Notes under the pieces: model-generated
What the model saw: only the letters and a program-made list of their open reading frames with translations
What the model was told of the DNA's origin: nothing
Databases searched by the model: none
Program-made: the position numbers and the translations under genes
Part shown: positions 22,757 to 34,638 of the stretch, in pieces
Layout of the letters: every line of letters begins with the position of its first letter
Numbering within the stretch: the stretch's first letter is position 1
NCBI RefSeq assembly: GCF_032854445.1
Contig: NC_088298.1
Span: 7,987,504-8,051,503 of the forward strand
Direction: 5' to 3'
From: Liolophura sinensis
Taxonomy: Eukaryota; Mollusca; Polyplacophora; Chitonida; Chitonidae
Length of the DNA stretch: 64,000 bases

Positions 22757-23029
22757 ACGTGCTGGGGTAAAACTTTGCTATATATTGGTGGTGAAATAAA
22801 ATGCATGGAATATCAGAACAAGTGCACCAAACAGTGAAGAGGCTGGATGGCCGTTTGAACGAAGACAAACTCCCTGCCATCCCACGTCTGTCTTGGCTTA
22901 GATGGACCATACAAGTCACGCTAGGGGCGATAACTCATATCCACATTTCCCCACCCACCATGGGTATATACATCTTGGTATTAATGAAGAAAAAGTGAAA
23001 AAAAAAAAAAAAAAAAAAAGAGGTTGCTA

Positions 23030-23147
23030 GCCTACAGCCCCCGGTGTTCCCAGGCGGTCACCCATCCAAGTACTAACCGGGCTCGACGTTGTTTAACTTC
23101 GGTGTTCGGACGAGAACCGGTGTTTTCAACGTCATATGGCCGTAGGC
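23030..23147 (-). rRNA. 5S rRNA, copy 60 (box A variant)
   Basis: T109G, G56A and C15G. Repeated in copy 66. Flank acg. Confidence 0.95.
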
Positions 23148-23412
23148 ACGTGCTGGGGTAAAACTTTGCTATATATTGGTGGTGAAATAAAATGCATGGA
23201 ATATCAGAACAAGTGCACCAAACAGTGAAGAGGCTGGATGGCCGTTTGAACGAAGACAACAAACTCCCTGCCATATCACGTCTGTCTTGGCTTAGATGGA
23301 CCATACAAGTCACGCTAGGGGCGATAACTCAAATCCACATTTCCCCACCCACCATGGGTATATACATCTTGGTATTAATGAAGAAAAAGTGAAAAAAAAA
23401 AAGAGGTTGCTA

Positions 23413-23530
23413 GCCTACAGCACCCGGTGTTCCCAGGCGGTCACCCATCCAAGTACTAACCGGGCTCGACGTTGCTTAACTTCGGTGTTCGGACGAGAAC
23501 CAGTGTTTTGAACGTGATATGGCCGTAGGC
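23413..23530 (-). rRNA. 5S rRNA, copy 61
   Basis: C29T and G21C. Repeated in copy 67. Flank acg. Confidence 0.96.
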
Positions 23531-23803
23531 ACGTGCTGGGGTAAAACTTTGCTATATATTGGTGGTAAAATAAAATGCATGGAATATCAGAACAAGTGCA
23601 CCAAACAGTGAAGAGGCTGGATGGCCGTTTGAACGAAGACAACAAACTCCCTGCCATCCCACGTCTGTCTTGGCTTAGATGGACCATACAAGTCACGCTA
23701 GGGGCGATAACTCACATCCACAATTCCCCACCCACCAAGGGTACATACATCTTTGTATTAATGAAGAAAAAAAGAAAAAGAGAAAAAAAAATAGAGGTTG
23801 CTA

Positions 23804-23921
23804 GCCTACAGCACCCGGTGTTCCCAGGCGGTCACCCATCCAAGTACTAACCGGGCTCGACGTTGCTTAACTTCGGTGTTCGGACGAGAACCGGTGTTTT
23901 CAACGTGATATGGCCGTAGGC
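23804..23921 (-). rRNA. 5S rRNA, copy 62
   Basis: Consensus body. Flank acg. Confidence 0.97.
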
Positions 23922-24186
23922 ACGTGCTGGGGTAAAACTTTGCTATATATTGGTGGTGAAATAAAATGCATGGAATATCAGAACAAGTGCACCAAACAGT
24001 GAAGAGGCTGGATGGCCGTTTGAACGAAGACAACAAACTCCCTGCCATCCCACGTCTGTCTTGGCTTAGATGGACCATACAAGTCACGCTAGGGGCGATA
24101 ACTCATATCCACATTTCCCCACCCACCATGGGTACATACATCTTTGTATTAATGAAGAAAAAGAGAAAAAAAAATAGAGGTTGCTA

Positions 24187-24304
24187 GCCTACAGCACCCG
24201 GTGTTCCCAGGCGGTCACCCATCCAAGTACTAACCGGGCTCGACGTTGCTTAACTTCGGTGTTCGGACGAGAACCGGTGTTTTCAACGTGATATGGCCGT
24301 AGGC
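24187..24304 (-). rRNA. 5S rRNA, copy 63
   Basis: Consensus body. Flank agg. Confidence 0.97.
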
Positions 24305-24576
24305 AGGTGCTGGGGTAAAACTTTGCTATATATTGGTGGTGAAATAAAATGCATGGAATATAAGAACAAGTGCACCAAACAGTGAAGAGGCTGGATGGCC
24401 GTTTGAACGAAGACAACAAACTCCCTGCCATCCCACGTCTGTCTTGGCTTAGATGGACCATGCAAGTCACGCTAGGGGCGATAACTCATATCCACATTTC
24501 CCCACCCACCATGGGTACATACATCTTTGTATTAATGCAGAAAAAGAAAAAAAAAGAAAAAAAAAAGAGGTTGTTA

Positions 24577-24694
24577 GCCTACAGCACCCGGTGTTCCCAG
24601 GCGGTCACCCATCCAAGTACTAACCGGGCTCGACGTTGCTTAACCTCGGTGTTCGGACGAGAACCGGTGTTTTCAACGTGATATGGCCGTAAGC
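24577..24694 (-). rRNA. 5S rRNA, copy 64
   Basis: A50G, and C3T giving a U-G wobble in the terminal helix. Flank acg. Confidence 0.96.
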
Positions 24695-24958
24695 ACGTGC
24701 TGGGGTAAAACTTTGCTATATATTGGTGGTGAAATAAAATGCATGGAATATCAGAACAAGTGCACCAAACAGTGAAGAGGCTGGATGGCCGTTTGAACGA
24801 AGACAACAAACTCCCTGCCATCCCACGTCTGTCTTGGCTTAGATGGACCATACAAGTCACGCTAGGGGTGATAACTCATATCCACATTTCCCCACCCACC
24901 ATGGGTACATACATCTTTGTATTAATGAAGAAAAAGTGAAAAAAAAAAGAGCTGGTTA

Positions 24959-25076
24959 GCCTACAGCACCCGGTGTTCCCAGGCGGTCACCCATCCAAGT
25001 ACTAACCGGGCACGACGTTGCTTAACTTCGGTGTTCGGACGAGAACCGGTGTTTTCAACGTGATATGGCCGTAGGC
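24959..25076 (-). rRNA. 5S rRNA, copy 65
   Basis: A65T just outside box A. Flank act. Confidence 0.97.
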
Positions 25077-25352
25077 ACTTGCTGGGGTAAAACTTTGCTA
25101 TATATTGGTGGTGAAATAAAATGCATGGAATATCAGAACAAGTGCACCAAACAGTGAAGAGGCTGGATGGCCGTTTGAACGAAGACAACAAACTCCCTGC
25201 CATCCCACGTCTGTCTTGGCTTAGATGGACCATACAAGTCACGCTAGGGGCGATAACTCATATCCACATTTCCCCACCCACCATGGGTATATACATCTTG
25301 GTATTAATGAAGAAAAAGTGAAAAAAAAAAAAAAAAAAAAAAGAGGTTGCTA

Positions 25353-25470
25353 GCCTACAGCCCCCGGTGTTCCCAGGCGGTCACCCACCCAAGTACTAAC
25401 CGGGCTCGACGTTGTTTAACTTCGGTGTTCGGACGAGAACCGGTGTTTTCAACGTCATATGGCCGTAGGC
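25353..25470 (-). rRNA. 5S rRNA, copy 66 (box A variant)
   Basis: T109G, A83G in box C, G56A and C15G. A83G is the only gene change relative to copy 60. Flank acg. Confidence 0.94.
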
Positions 25471-25735
25471 ACGTGCTGGGGTAAAACTTTGCTATATATT
25501 GGTGGTGAAATAAAATGCATGGAATATCAGAACAAGTGCACCAAACAGTGAAGAGGCTGGATGGCCGTTTGAACGAAGACAACAAACTCCCTGCCATATC
25601 ACGTCTGTCTTGGCTTAGATGGACCATACAAGTCACGCTAGGGGCGATAACTCAAATCCACATTTCCCCACCCACCATGGGTATATACATCTTGGTATTA
25701 ATGAAGAAAAAGTGAAAAAAAAAAAGAGGTTGCTA

Positions 25736-25853
25736 GCCTACAGCACCCGGTGTTCCCAGGCGGTCACCCATCCAAGTACTAACCGGGCTCGACGTTGCTT
25801 AACTTCGGTGTTCGGACGAGAACCAGTGTTTTGAACGTGATATGGCCGTAGGC
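25736..25853 (-). rRNA. 5S rRNA, copy 67
   Basis: C29T and G21C. Flank acg. Confidence 0.96.
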
Positions 25854-26126
25854 ACGTGCTGGGGTAAAACTTTGCTATATATTGGTGGTAAAATAAAATG
25901 CATGGAATATCAGAACAAGTGCACCAAACAGTGAAGAGGCTGGATGGCCGTTTGAACGAAGACAACAAACTCCCTGCCATCCCACGTCTGTCTTGGCTTA
26001 GATGGACCATACAAGTCACGCTAGGGGCGATAACTCACATCCACAATTCCCCACCCACCAAGGGTACATACATCTTTGTATTAATGAAGAAAAAAAGAAA
26101 AAGAGAAAAAAAAATAGAGGTTGCTA

Positions 26127-26244
26127 GCCTACAGCACCCGGTGTTCCCAGGCGGTCACCCATCCAAGTACTAACCGGGCTCGACGTTGCTTAACTTCGGT
26201 GTTCGGACGAGAACCGGTGTTTTCAACGTGATATGGCCGTAGGC
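26127..26244 (-). rRNA. 5S rRNA, copy 68
   Basis: Consensus body. Flank acg. Confidence 0.97.
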
Positions 26245-26509
26245 ACGTGCTGGGGTAAAACTTTGCTATATATTGGTGGTGAAATAAAATGCATGGAATA
26301 TCAGAACAAGTGCACCAAACAGTGAAGAGGCTGGATGGCCGTTTGAACGAAGACAACAAACTCCCTGCCATCCCACGTCTGTCTTGGCTTAGATGGACCA
26401 TACAAGTCACGCTAGGGGCGATAACTCATATCCACATTTCCCCACCCACCATGGGTACATACATCTTTGTATTAATGAAGAAAAAGAGAAAAAAAAATAG
26501 AGGTTGCTA

Positions 26510-26627
26510 GCCTACAGCACCCGGTGTTCCCAGGCGGTCACCCATCCAAGTACTAACCGGGCTCGACGTTGCTTAACTTCGGTGTTCGGACGAGAACCGG
26601 TGTTTTCAACGTGATATGGCCGTAGGC
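26510..26627 (-). rRNA. 5S rRNA, copy 69
   Basis: Consensus body. Flank agg. Confidence 0.97.
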
Positions 26628-26899
26628 AGGTGCTGGGGTAAAACTTTGCTATATATTGGTGGTGAAATAAAATGCATGGAATATCAGAACAAGTGCACCA
26701 AACAGTGAAGAGGCTGGATGGCCGTTTGAACGAAGACAACAAACTCCCTGCCATCCCACGTCTGTCTTGGCTTAGATGGACCATGCAAGTCACGCTAGGG
26801 GCGATAACTCATATCCACATTTCCCCACCCACCATGGGTACATACATCTTTGTATTAATGCAGAAAAAGAAAAAAAAAGAAAAAAAAAAGAGGTTGTTA

Positions 26900-27017
26900 G
26901 CCTACAGCACCCGGTGTTCCCAGGCGGTCACCCATCCAAGTACTAACCGGGCTCGACGTTGCTTAACCTCGGTGTTCGGACGAGAAACCGGTGTTTCAAC
27001 GTGATATGGCCGTAAGC
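26900..27017 (-). rRNA. 5S rRNA, copy 70 (compensating indels)
   Basis: A50G and C3T as in copy 64, plus one inserted A and one missing T about 10 bases apart near 26987-26996. Length stays 118. Flank acg. First member of an indel-rich stretch. Confidence 0.92.
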
Positions 27018-27279
27018 ACGTGCTGGGGTAAAACTTTGCTATATATTGTGGTGAAATAAAATGCATGGAATATCAGAACAAGTGCACCAAACAGTGAAGA
27101 GGCTGGATGGCCGTTTGAACGAAGACAACAAACTCCCTGCCATCCACGTCTGTCTTGGCTTAGATGGACCATACAAGTCACGCTAGGGGTGATAACTCAT
27201 ATCCACATTTCCCCACCCACCATGGGTACATACATCTTTGTATTAATGAAGAAAAAGTGAAAAAAAAAAGAGCTGGTTA

Positions 27280-27397
27280 GCCTACAGCACCCGGTGTTCC
27301 CAGGCGGTCACCCATCCAAGTACTAACCGGGCACGACGTTGCTTAACTTCGGTGTTCGGACGAGAACCGGTGTTTTCAACGTGATATGGCCGTAGGC
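27280..27397 (-). rRNA. 5S rRNA, copy 71
   Basis: A65T. Flank act. Its upstream spacer has a two-base insertion near 27482. Confidence 0.97.
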
Positions 27398-27669
27398 ACT
27401 TGCTGGGGTAAAACTTTGCTATATATTGGTGGTGAAATAAAATGCATGGAATATCAGAACAAGTGCACCAAACAGTGAAGAGAGCTGGATGGCCGTTTGA
27501 ACGAAGACAACAAACTCCCTGCCATCCCACGTCTGTCTTGGCTTAGATGGACCATGCAAGTCACGCTAGGGGCGATAACTCATATCCACATTTCCCCACC
27601 CACCATGGGTACATACATCTTTGTATTAATGCAGAAAAAGAAAAAAAAAAAAAAAAAAAGAGGTTGTTA

Positions 27670-27787
27670 GCCTACAGCACCCGGTGTTCCCAGGCGGTCA
27701 CCCATCCAAGTACTAACCAGGCTCGACGTTGCTTAAACTCGGTGTACGTACGAGAACCGGTGTTTTCAACGTCATATGGCCGTAGGC
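27670..27787 (-). rRNA. 5S rRNA, copy 72 (diverged)
   Basis: C69T in the intermediate element, G51T, A50G, A42T, C39A and C15G. One of the most diverged full-length copies. Flank acg. The TATA region has an extra A. Confidence 0.92.
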
Positions 27788-28053
27788 ACGTGCTGGGGTA
27801 AAACTTTGCTATAATATTGGTGGCGAAATAAAATGCATGGAATATCAGAACAAGTGCACCAAACAGTGAAGAGGCTGAATGGCCGTTTGAACGAAGACAA
27901 CAAACTCCCTGCCATCCCACGTCTGTCTTGGCTTAGATGGACCATACAAGTCACGCTAGGGGCGATAACTCATATCCACATTTCCCCACCCACCATGGGT
28001 ACATACATCTTTGTATTAATGAAGAAAAAGAGAAAAAAAAATAGAGGTTGCTA

Positions 28054-28171
28054 GCCTACAGCACCCGGTGTTCCCAGGCGGTCACCCATCCAAGTACTAA
28101 CCGGGCTCGACGTTGCTTAACTTCGGTGTTCGGACGAGAACCGGTGTTTTCAACGTGATATGGCCGTAGGC
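28054..28171 (-). rRNA. 5S rRNA, copy 73
   Basis: Consensus body. Flank acg; one G missing from the upstream GGGG. Confidence 0.97.
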
Positions 28172-28441
28172 ACGTGCTGGGTAAAACTTTGCTATATATT
28201 GGTGGTGAAATAAAATGCATGGAATATCAGAACAAGTGCACCAAACAGTGAAGAGGCTGGATGGCCGTTTGAACGAAGACAACAAACTCCCTGCCATCCC
28301 ACGTCTGTCTTGGCTTAGATGGACCATGCAAGTCACGCTAGGGGCGATAACTCATATCCACATTTCCCCACCCACCATGGGTATATACATCTTTGTATTA
28401 ATGCAGAAAAAGAAAAAAAAGAAAAAAAAAAGAGGTTGTTA

Positions 28442-28560
28442 GCCTACAGCACCCGGTGTTCCCAGGCGGTCACCCATCCAAGTACTAACCGGGCTCGACG
28501 TTGCTTAACCTCGGTGTTTCGGACGAGAACCGGTGTTTTCAACGTGATATGGCCGTAAGC
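28442..28560 (-). rRNA. 5S rRNA, copy 74 (one-base insertion)
   Basis: A50G and C3T as in copy 64, with one extra base near RNA 41-43, 119 nt. Flank acg. Confidence 0.93.
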
Positions 28561-28825
28561 ACGTGCTGGTGGTAAAACTTTGCTATATATTGGTGGTGAA
28601 ATAAAATGCATGGAATATCAGAACAAGTGCACCAAACAGTGAAGAGGCTGGATGGCCGTTTGAACGAAGACAACAAACTCCCTGCCATCCCACGTCTGTC
28701 TTGGCTTAGATGGACCATACAAGTCACGCTAGGGGTGATAACTCATATCCACATTTCCCCACCCACCATGGGTACATACATCTTTGTATTAATGAAGAAA
28801 AAGTGAAAAAAAAAAGAGCTTGTTA

Positions 28826-28943
28826 GCCTACAGCACCCGGTGTTCCCAGGCGGTCACCCATCCAAGTACTAACCGGGCACGACGTTGCTTAACTTCGGTG
28901 TTCGGACGAGAACCGGTGTTTTCAACGTGATATGGCCGTAGGC
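28826..28943 (-). rRNA. 5S rRNA, copy 75
   Basis: A65T. Flank act. Confidence 0.97.
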
Positions 28944-29215
28944 ACTTGCTGGGGTAAAACTTTGCTATATATTGGTGGTGAAATAAAATGCATGGAATAT
29001 CAGAACAAGTGCACCAAACAGTGAAGAGGCTGGATGGCCGTTTGAACGAAGACAAGAAACTCCCTGCCATCCCACGTCTGTCTTGGCTTAGATGGACCAT
29101 GCAAGTCACGCTAGGGGCGATAACTCATATCCACATTTCCCCACCCACCATGGGTACATACATCTTTGTATTAATGCAGAAAAAGAAAAAAAAAAAAAAA
29201 AAAAAGAGGTTGTTA

Positions 29216-29333
29216 GCCTACAGCACCCGGTGTTCCCAGGCGGTCACCCATCCAAGTACTAACCGGGCTCGACGTTGCTTAAACTCGGTGTTCGGACGAG
29301 AACCGGTGTTTTCAACGTGATATGGCCGTAGGC
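29216..29333 (-). rRNA. 5S rRNA, copy 76
   Basis: G51T and A50G in box A. Flank acg. Confidence 0.96.
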
Positions 29334-29597
29334 ACGTGCTGGGGTAAAACTTTGCTATATATTGGTGGTGAAATAAAATGCATGGAATATCAGAACAAGT
29401 GCACCAAACAGTGAAGAGGCTGAATGGCCGTTTGAACGAAGACAACAAACTCCCTGCCATCCCACGTCTGTCTTGGCGTAGATGGACCATACAAGTCACG
29501 CTAGGGGCGATAACTCATATCCACATTTCCCCACCCACCATGGATATATACATCTTGGTATTAATGAAGAAAAAGTGAAAAAAAAAAGAGGTTGCTA

Positions 29598-29715
29598 GCC
29601 TACAGCACCCGGTGTTCCCAGGCGGTCACCCATCCAAGTACTAACCGGGCTCGACGTTGCTTAACTTCGGTGTTCGGACGAGAACCAGTGTTTTCAACGT
29701 GATATGGCCGTAGGC
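29598..29715 (-). rRNA. 5S rRNA, copy 77
   Basis: C29T. Flank acg. Confidence 0.97.
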
Positions 29716-29979
29716 ACGTGCTGGGGTAAAACTTTGCTATATATTGGTGGTGAAATAAAATGCATGGAATATCAGAACAAGTGCACCAAACAGTGAAGAG
29801 GCTGGATGGCCGTTTGAACGAAGACAACAAACTCCCTGCCATCCCACGTCTGTCTTGGCTTAGATGGACCATACAAGTTACGCTAGGGGTGATAACTCAT
29901 ATCCACATTTCCCCACCCACCATGGGTACATACATCTTTGTATTAATGAAGAAAAAGTGAAAAAAAAAAGAGCTTGTTA

Positions 29980-30097
29980 GCCTACAGCACCCGGTGTTCC
30001 CAGGCGGTCACCCATCCAAGTACTAACCGGGCACGACGTTGCTTAACTTCGGTGTTCGGACGAGAACCGGTGTTTTCAACGTGATATGGCCGTAGGC
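29980..30097 (-). rRNA. 5S rRNA, copy 78
   Basis: A65T. Flank act. Confidence 0.97.
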
Positions 30098-30369
30098 ACT
30101 TGCTGGGGTAAAACTTTGCTATATATTGGTGGTGAAATAAAATGCATGGAATATCAGAACAAGTGCACCAAACAGTGAAGAGGCTGGATGGCCGTTTGAA
30201 CGAAGACAACAAACTCCCTGCCATCCCACGTCTGTCTTGGCTTAGATGGACCATGCAAGTCACGCTAGGGGCGATAACTCATATCCACATTTCCCCACCC
30301 ACCATGGGTACATACATCTTTGTATTAATGCAGAAAAAGAAAAAAAAAAAAAAAAAAAAGAGGTTGTTA

Positions 30370-30487
30370 GCCTACAGCACCCGGTGTTCCCAGGCGGTCA
30401 CCCATCCAAGTACTAACCGGGCTCGACGTTGCTTAACCTCGGTGTTCGGACGAGAACCGGTGTTTTCAACGTGATATGGCCGTAGGC
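30370..30487 (-). rRNA. 5S rRNA, copy 79
   Basis: A50G. Flank acg. The upstream TATA-like box is altered to GATATA (30510-30515). Confidence 0.96.
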
Positions 30488-30751
30488 ACGTGCTGGGGTA
30501 AAACTTTGCTATATCTTGGTGGTGAAATAAAATGCATGGAATATCAGAACAAGTGCACCAAACAGTGAAGAGGCTGAATGGCCGTTTGAACGAAGACAAC
30601 AAACTCCCTGCCATCCCACGTCTGTCTTGGCGTAGATGGACCATACAAGTCACGCTAGGGGCGATAACTCATATCCACATTTCCCCACCCACCATGGATA
30701 TATACATCTTGGTATTAATGAAGAAAAAGTGAAAAAAAAAAGAGGTTGCTA

Positions 30752-30869
30752 GCCTACAGCACCCGGTGTTCCCAGGCGGTCACCCATCCAAGTACTAACC
30801 GGGCTCGACGTTGCTTAACTTCGGTGTTCGGACGAGAACCAGTGTTTTCAACGTGATATGGCCGTAGGC
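30752..30869 (-). rRNA. 5S rRNA, copy 80
   Basis: C29T. Flank acg. Confidence 0.97.
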
Positions 30870-31133
30870 ACGTGCTGGGGTAAAACTTTGCTATATATTG
30901 GTGGTGAAATAAAATGCATGGAATATCAGAACAAGTGCACCAAACAGTGAAGAGGCTGGATGGCCGTTTGAATGAAGACAACAAACTCCCTGCCATCCCA
31001 CGTCTGTCTTGGCTTAGATGGACCATACAAGTCACGCTAGGGGCGATAACTCATATCCACATTTCCCCACCCACCATGGGTACATACATCTTTGTATTAA
31101 GGAAGAAAAAGTGAAAAAAAAAAGAGGTTGTTA

Positions 31134-31251
31134 GCCTACAGCACCCGGTGTTCCCAGGCGGTCACCCATCCAAGTACTAACCGGGCTCGACGTTGCTTAA
31201 CTTCGGTGTTCGGACGAGAACCGGTGTTTTCAACGTGATATGGCCGTAGGC
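31134..31251 (-). rRNA. 5S rRNA, copy 81
   Basis: Consensus body. Flank agg. Confidence 0.97.
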
Positions 31252-31525
31252 AGGTGCTGGGGTAAAACTTTGCTATATACTGGTGGTGAAATAAAATGCA
31301 TGGAATATCAGAACAAGTGCACCAAACAGTGAAGAGGCTGGATGGCCGTTTGAACGAAGACAACAAACTCCCTGCCATCCCACGTCTGTCTTGGCTTAGA
31401 TGGACCATACAAGTCACGCTAGGGGCGATAACTCATATCCACATTTCCCCACCCACCATGGGTATATACATCTTGGTATTAATGAAGAAAAAGTGAAAAA
31501 AAAAAAAAAAAAAAAAAGGTTGCTA

Positions 31526-31643
31526 GCCTACAGCACCCGGTGTTCCCAGGCGGTCACCCATCCAAGTACTAACCGGGCTCGACGTTGCTTAACTTCGGTG
31601 TTCGGACGAGAACCGGTGTTTTCAACGTGATATGGCCGTAGGC
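31526..31643 (-). rRNA. 5S rRNA, copy 82
   Basis: Consensus body. Flank acg. The A-tract runs into the trailer without the usual G. Confidence 0.97.
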
Positions 31644-31916
31644 ACGTGCTGGGGTAAAACTTTGCTATATATTGGTGGTGAAATAAAATGCATGGAATAT
31701 CAGAACAAGTGCACCAAACAGTGAAGAGGCTGGATGGCCGTTTGAACGAAGACAACAAACTCCCTGCCATCCCACGTCTGTCTTGGCTTAGATGGACCAT
31801 ACAAGTCACGCTAGGGGCGATAACTCATATCTACATTTCCCCACCCACCAAGAGTATATACATCTTTGTATTAATGAAGAAAAAGAGAAAAAGAGAAAAA
31901 AAAACAGAGGTTGCTA

Positions 31917-32034
31917 GCCTACAGCACCCGGTGTTCCCAGGCGGTCACCCATCCAAGTACTAACCGGGCTCGACGTTGCTTAACTTCGGTGTTCGGACGA
32001 GAACCGGTGTATTTAACGTGATATGGCCGTAGGC
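31917..32034 (-). rRNA. 5S rRNA, copy 83
   Basis: A24T and G21A. Flank agg, with linked promoter-region changes (GCTTGGG, TTTACTATATATTTTTGG). Same haplotype in copies 90 and 100. Confidence 0.95.
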
Positions 32035-32304
32035 AGGTGCTTGGGTAAAACTTTACTATATATTTTTGGTGAAATAAAATGCATGGAATATCAGAACAAG
32101 TGCACCAAACAGTGAAGAGGCTGGATGGCCGTTTGAACGAAGACAACAAACTCCCTGCCATCCCACGTCTGTCTTGGCTTAGATGGACCATGCAAGTCAC
32201 GCTAGGGGCGATAACTCATATCCACATTTCCCCACCCACCATGGGTACATACATCTTTGTATTAATGCAGAAAAAGAAAAAAAAAAAAAAAAAAGAGGTT
32301 GTTA

Positions 32305-32422
32305 GCCTACAGCACCCGGTGTTCCCAGGCGGTCACCCATCCAAGTACTAACCGGGCTCGACGTTGCTTAACTTCGGTGTTCGGACGAGAACCGGTGTTT
32401 TCAACGTGATATGGCCGTAGGC
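32305..32422 (-). rRNA. 5S rRNA, copy 84
   Basis: Consensus body. Flank acg. Confidence 0.97.
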
Positions 32423-32699
32423 ACGTGCTGGGGTAAAACTTTTCTATATATTGGTGGTGAAATAAAATGCATGGAATATCAGAACAAGTGCACCAAACAG
32501 TGAAGAGGCTGGATGGCCGTTTGAACGAAGACAACAAACTCCCTGCCATCCCACGTCTGTCTTGGCTTAGATGGACCATACAAGTCACGCTAGGGGCGAT
32601 AACTCATATCCACATTTCCCCACCCACCATGGGTATATACATCTTGGTATTAATGAAGAAAAAGTGAAAAAAAAAAAAAAAAAAAAAAAGAGGTTGCTA

Positions 32700-32817
32700 G
32701 CCTACAGCACCCGGTGTTCCCAGGCGGTCACCCATCCAAGTACAAACTGGGCTCGACGTTGTTTAACTTCGGTGTTCGGACGAGAACCAGTGTTTTTAAT
32801 GTGATATGGCCGTAGGC
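32700..32817 (-). rRNA. 5S rRNA, copy 85 (diverged)
   Basis: A74T, G70A in the intermediate element, G56A in box A, C29T, G21A and G18A. Candidate pseudogene. Flank agg. Related to copy 102. Confidence 0.92.
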
Positions 32818-33084
32818 AGGTGCTGGGGTAAAACTTTGCTATATATTGGTGGTGAAATAAAATGCATGGAATATTAGAACAAGCGCAACAAACAGTGAAG
32901 AGGCTGGATGGCCGTTTGAACGAAGACAACAAACTCCCTGCCATCCCACGTCTGTCTTGGCTTAGATGGACCATACAAGTCACGCTAGGGGCGATAACTC
33001 ATATCCACATTTCCCCACCCACCATGGGTACATACATCTTTGTATTAATGAAGAAAAAGAGAGAAAAAAAAAAAGAGGTTGTTA

Positions 33085-33202
33085 GCCTACAGCACCCGGT
33101 GTTCCCACGCGGTCACCCATCCAAGTACTAACCGGGCTCGACGTTGCTTAACTTCGGTGTTCGGACGAGAACCGGTGTTTTCAACGTGATATGGCCGTAG
33201 GC
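33085..33202 (-). rRNA. 5S rRNA, copy 86
   Basis: C95G in box C. Flank act. Confidence 0.96.
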
Positions 33203-33473
33203 ACTTGCTGGGGTAAAACTTTGCTATATATTGGTGGTGAAATAAAATGCATGGAATATCAGAACAAGTGCACCAAACAGTGAAGAGGCTGGATGGCCGT
33301 TTGAACGAAGACAACAAACTCCCTGCCATCCCACGTCTGTCTTGGCTTAGATGGATCATGCAAGTCACGCTAGGGGCGATAACTCATATCCACATTTCCC
33401 CACCCACCATGGGTACATACATCTTTGTATTAATGCAGAAAAAGAAAAAAAAAAAAAAAAAAAGAGGTTGTTA

Positions 33474-33591
33474 GCCTACAGCACCCGGTGTTCCCAGGCG
33501 GTCACCCATCCAAGTACTAATCGGGCTCGACGTTGCTTAACCTCGGTGTTCGGACGAGAACCGGTGTTTTCAATGTGATATGGCCGTAGGC
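33474..33591 (-). rRNA. 5S rRNA, copy 87
   Basis: G71A in the intermediate element, A50G and G18A. Flank agg. Confidence 0.95.
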
Positions 33592-33855
33592 AGGTGCTGG
33601 GGTAAAACTTTGCTATATATTGGTGGTGAAATAAAATGCATGGAATATCAGAACAAGTGCACCAAACAGTGAAGAGGCTGGATGGCCGTTTGAACGAAGA
33701 CAACAAACTCCCTGCCATCCCACGTCTGTCTTGGCTTAGATGGACCATACAAGTCACGCTAGGGGCGATAACTCATATCCACATTTCCCCACCCACCATG
33801 GGTACATACATCTTTGTATTAATGAAGAAAAAGTGAAAAAAAAAAGAGGTTGTTA

Positions 33856-33973
33856 GCCTACAGCACCCGGTGTTCCCAGGCGGTCACCCATCCAAGTACT
33901 AACCGGGCTCGACGTTGCTTAACTTCGGTGTTCGGACGAGAACCGGTGTTTTCAACGTGATATGGCCGTAGGC
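33856..33973 (-). rRNA. 5S rRNA, copy 88
   Basis: Consensus body. Flank agg. Confidence 0.97.
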
Positions 33974-34247
33974 AGGTGCTGGGGTAAAACTTTGCTATAT
34001 ACTGGTGGTGAAATAAAATGCATGGAATATCAGAACAAGTGCACCAAACAGTGAAGAGGCTGGATGGCCGTTTGAACGAAGACAACAAACTCCCTGCCAT
34101 CCCACGTCTGTCTTGGCTTAGATGGACCATACAAGTCACGCTAGGGGCGATAACTCATATCCACATTTCCCCACCCACCATGGGTATATACATCTTGGTA
34201 TTAATGAAGAAAAAGTGAAAAAAAAAAAAAAAAAAAAAAGGTTGCTA

Positions 34248-34365
34248 GCCTACAGCACCCGGTGTTCCCAGGCGGTCACCCATCCAAGTACTAACCGGGC
34301 TCGACGTTGCTTAACTTCGGTGTTCGGACGAGAACCGGTGTTTTCAACGTGATATGGCCGTAGGC
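34248..34365 (-). rRNA. 5S rRNA, copy 89
   Basis: Consensus body. Flank agg. Confidence 0.97.
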
Positions 34366-34638
34366 AGGTGCTGGGGTAAAACTTTTCTATATATTGGTGG
34401 TGAAATAAAATGCATGGAATATCAGAACAAGTGCACCAAACAGTGAAGAGGCGGGATGGCCGTTTGAACGAAGACAACAAACTCCCTGCCATCCCACGTC
34501 TGTCTTGGCTTAGATGGACAATACAAGTCACGCTAGGGGCGATAACTCATATCCACATTTCCCCACCCACCAAGAGTATATACATCTTTGTATTAATGAA
34601 GAAAAAGAGAAAAAGAGAAAAAAAAACAGAGGTTGCTA

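Larger units (their letters stand above)
23030..27675. repeat. Tandem duplication of a 2323-bp, six-unit block
   Basis: Copies 60-65 and 66-71 share all block-specific variants (T109G/G56A/C15G; C29T/G21C; A50G/C3T; A65T with flank act). The long A-tract before copies 60 and 66 has the same length, 22 A. Spacing is constant at 2323 bp up to copy 70, then shifts by two bases where indels begin. Confidence 0.85.
28826..31133. repeat. Tandem duplication of an 1154-bp, three-unit block
   Basis: Copies 75-77 and 78-80 repeat the order A65T/act flank, A50G type, C29T at exactly 1154 bp. They differ in G51T (copy 76 only) and in the TATA change upstream of copy 79. Confidence 0.8.
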
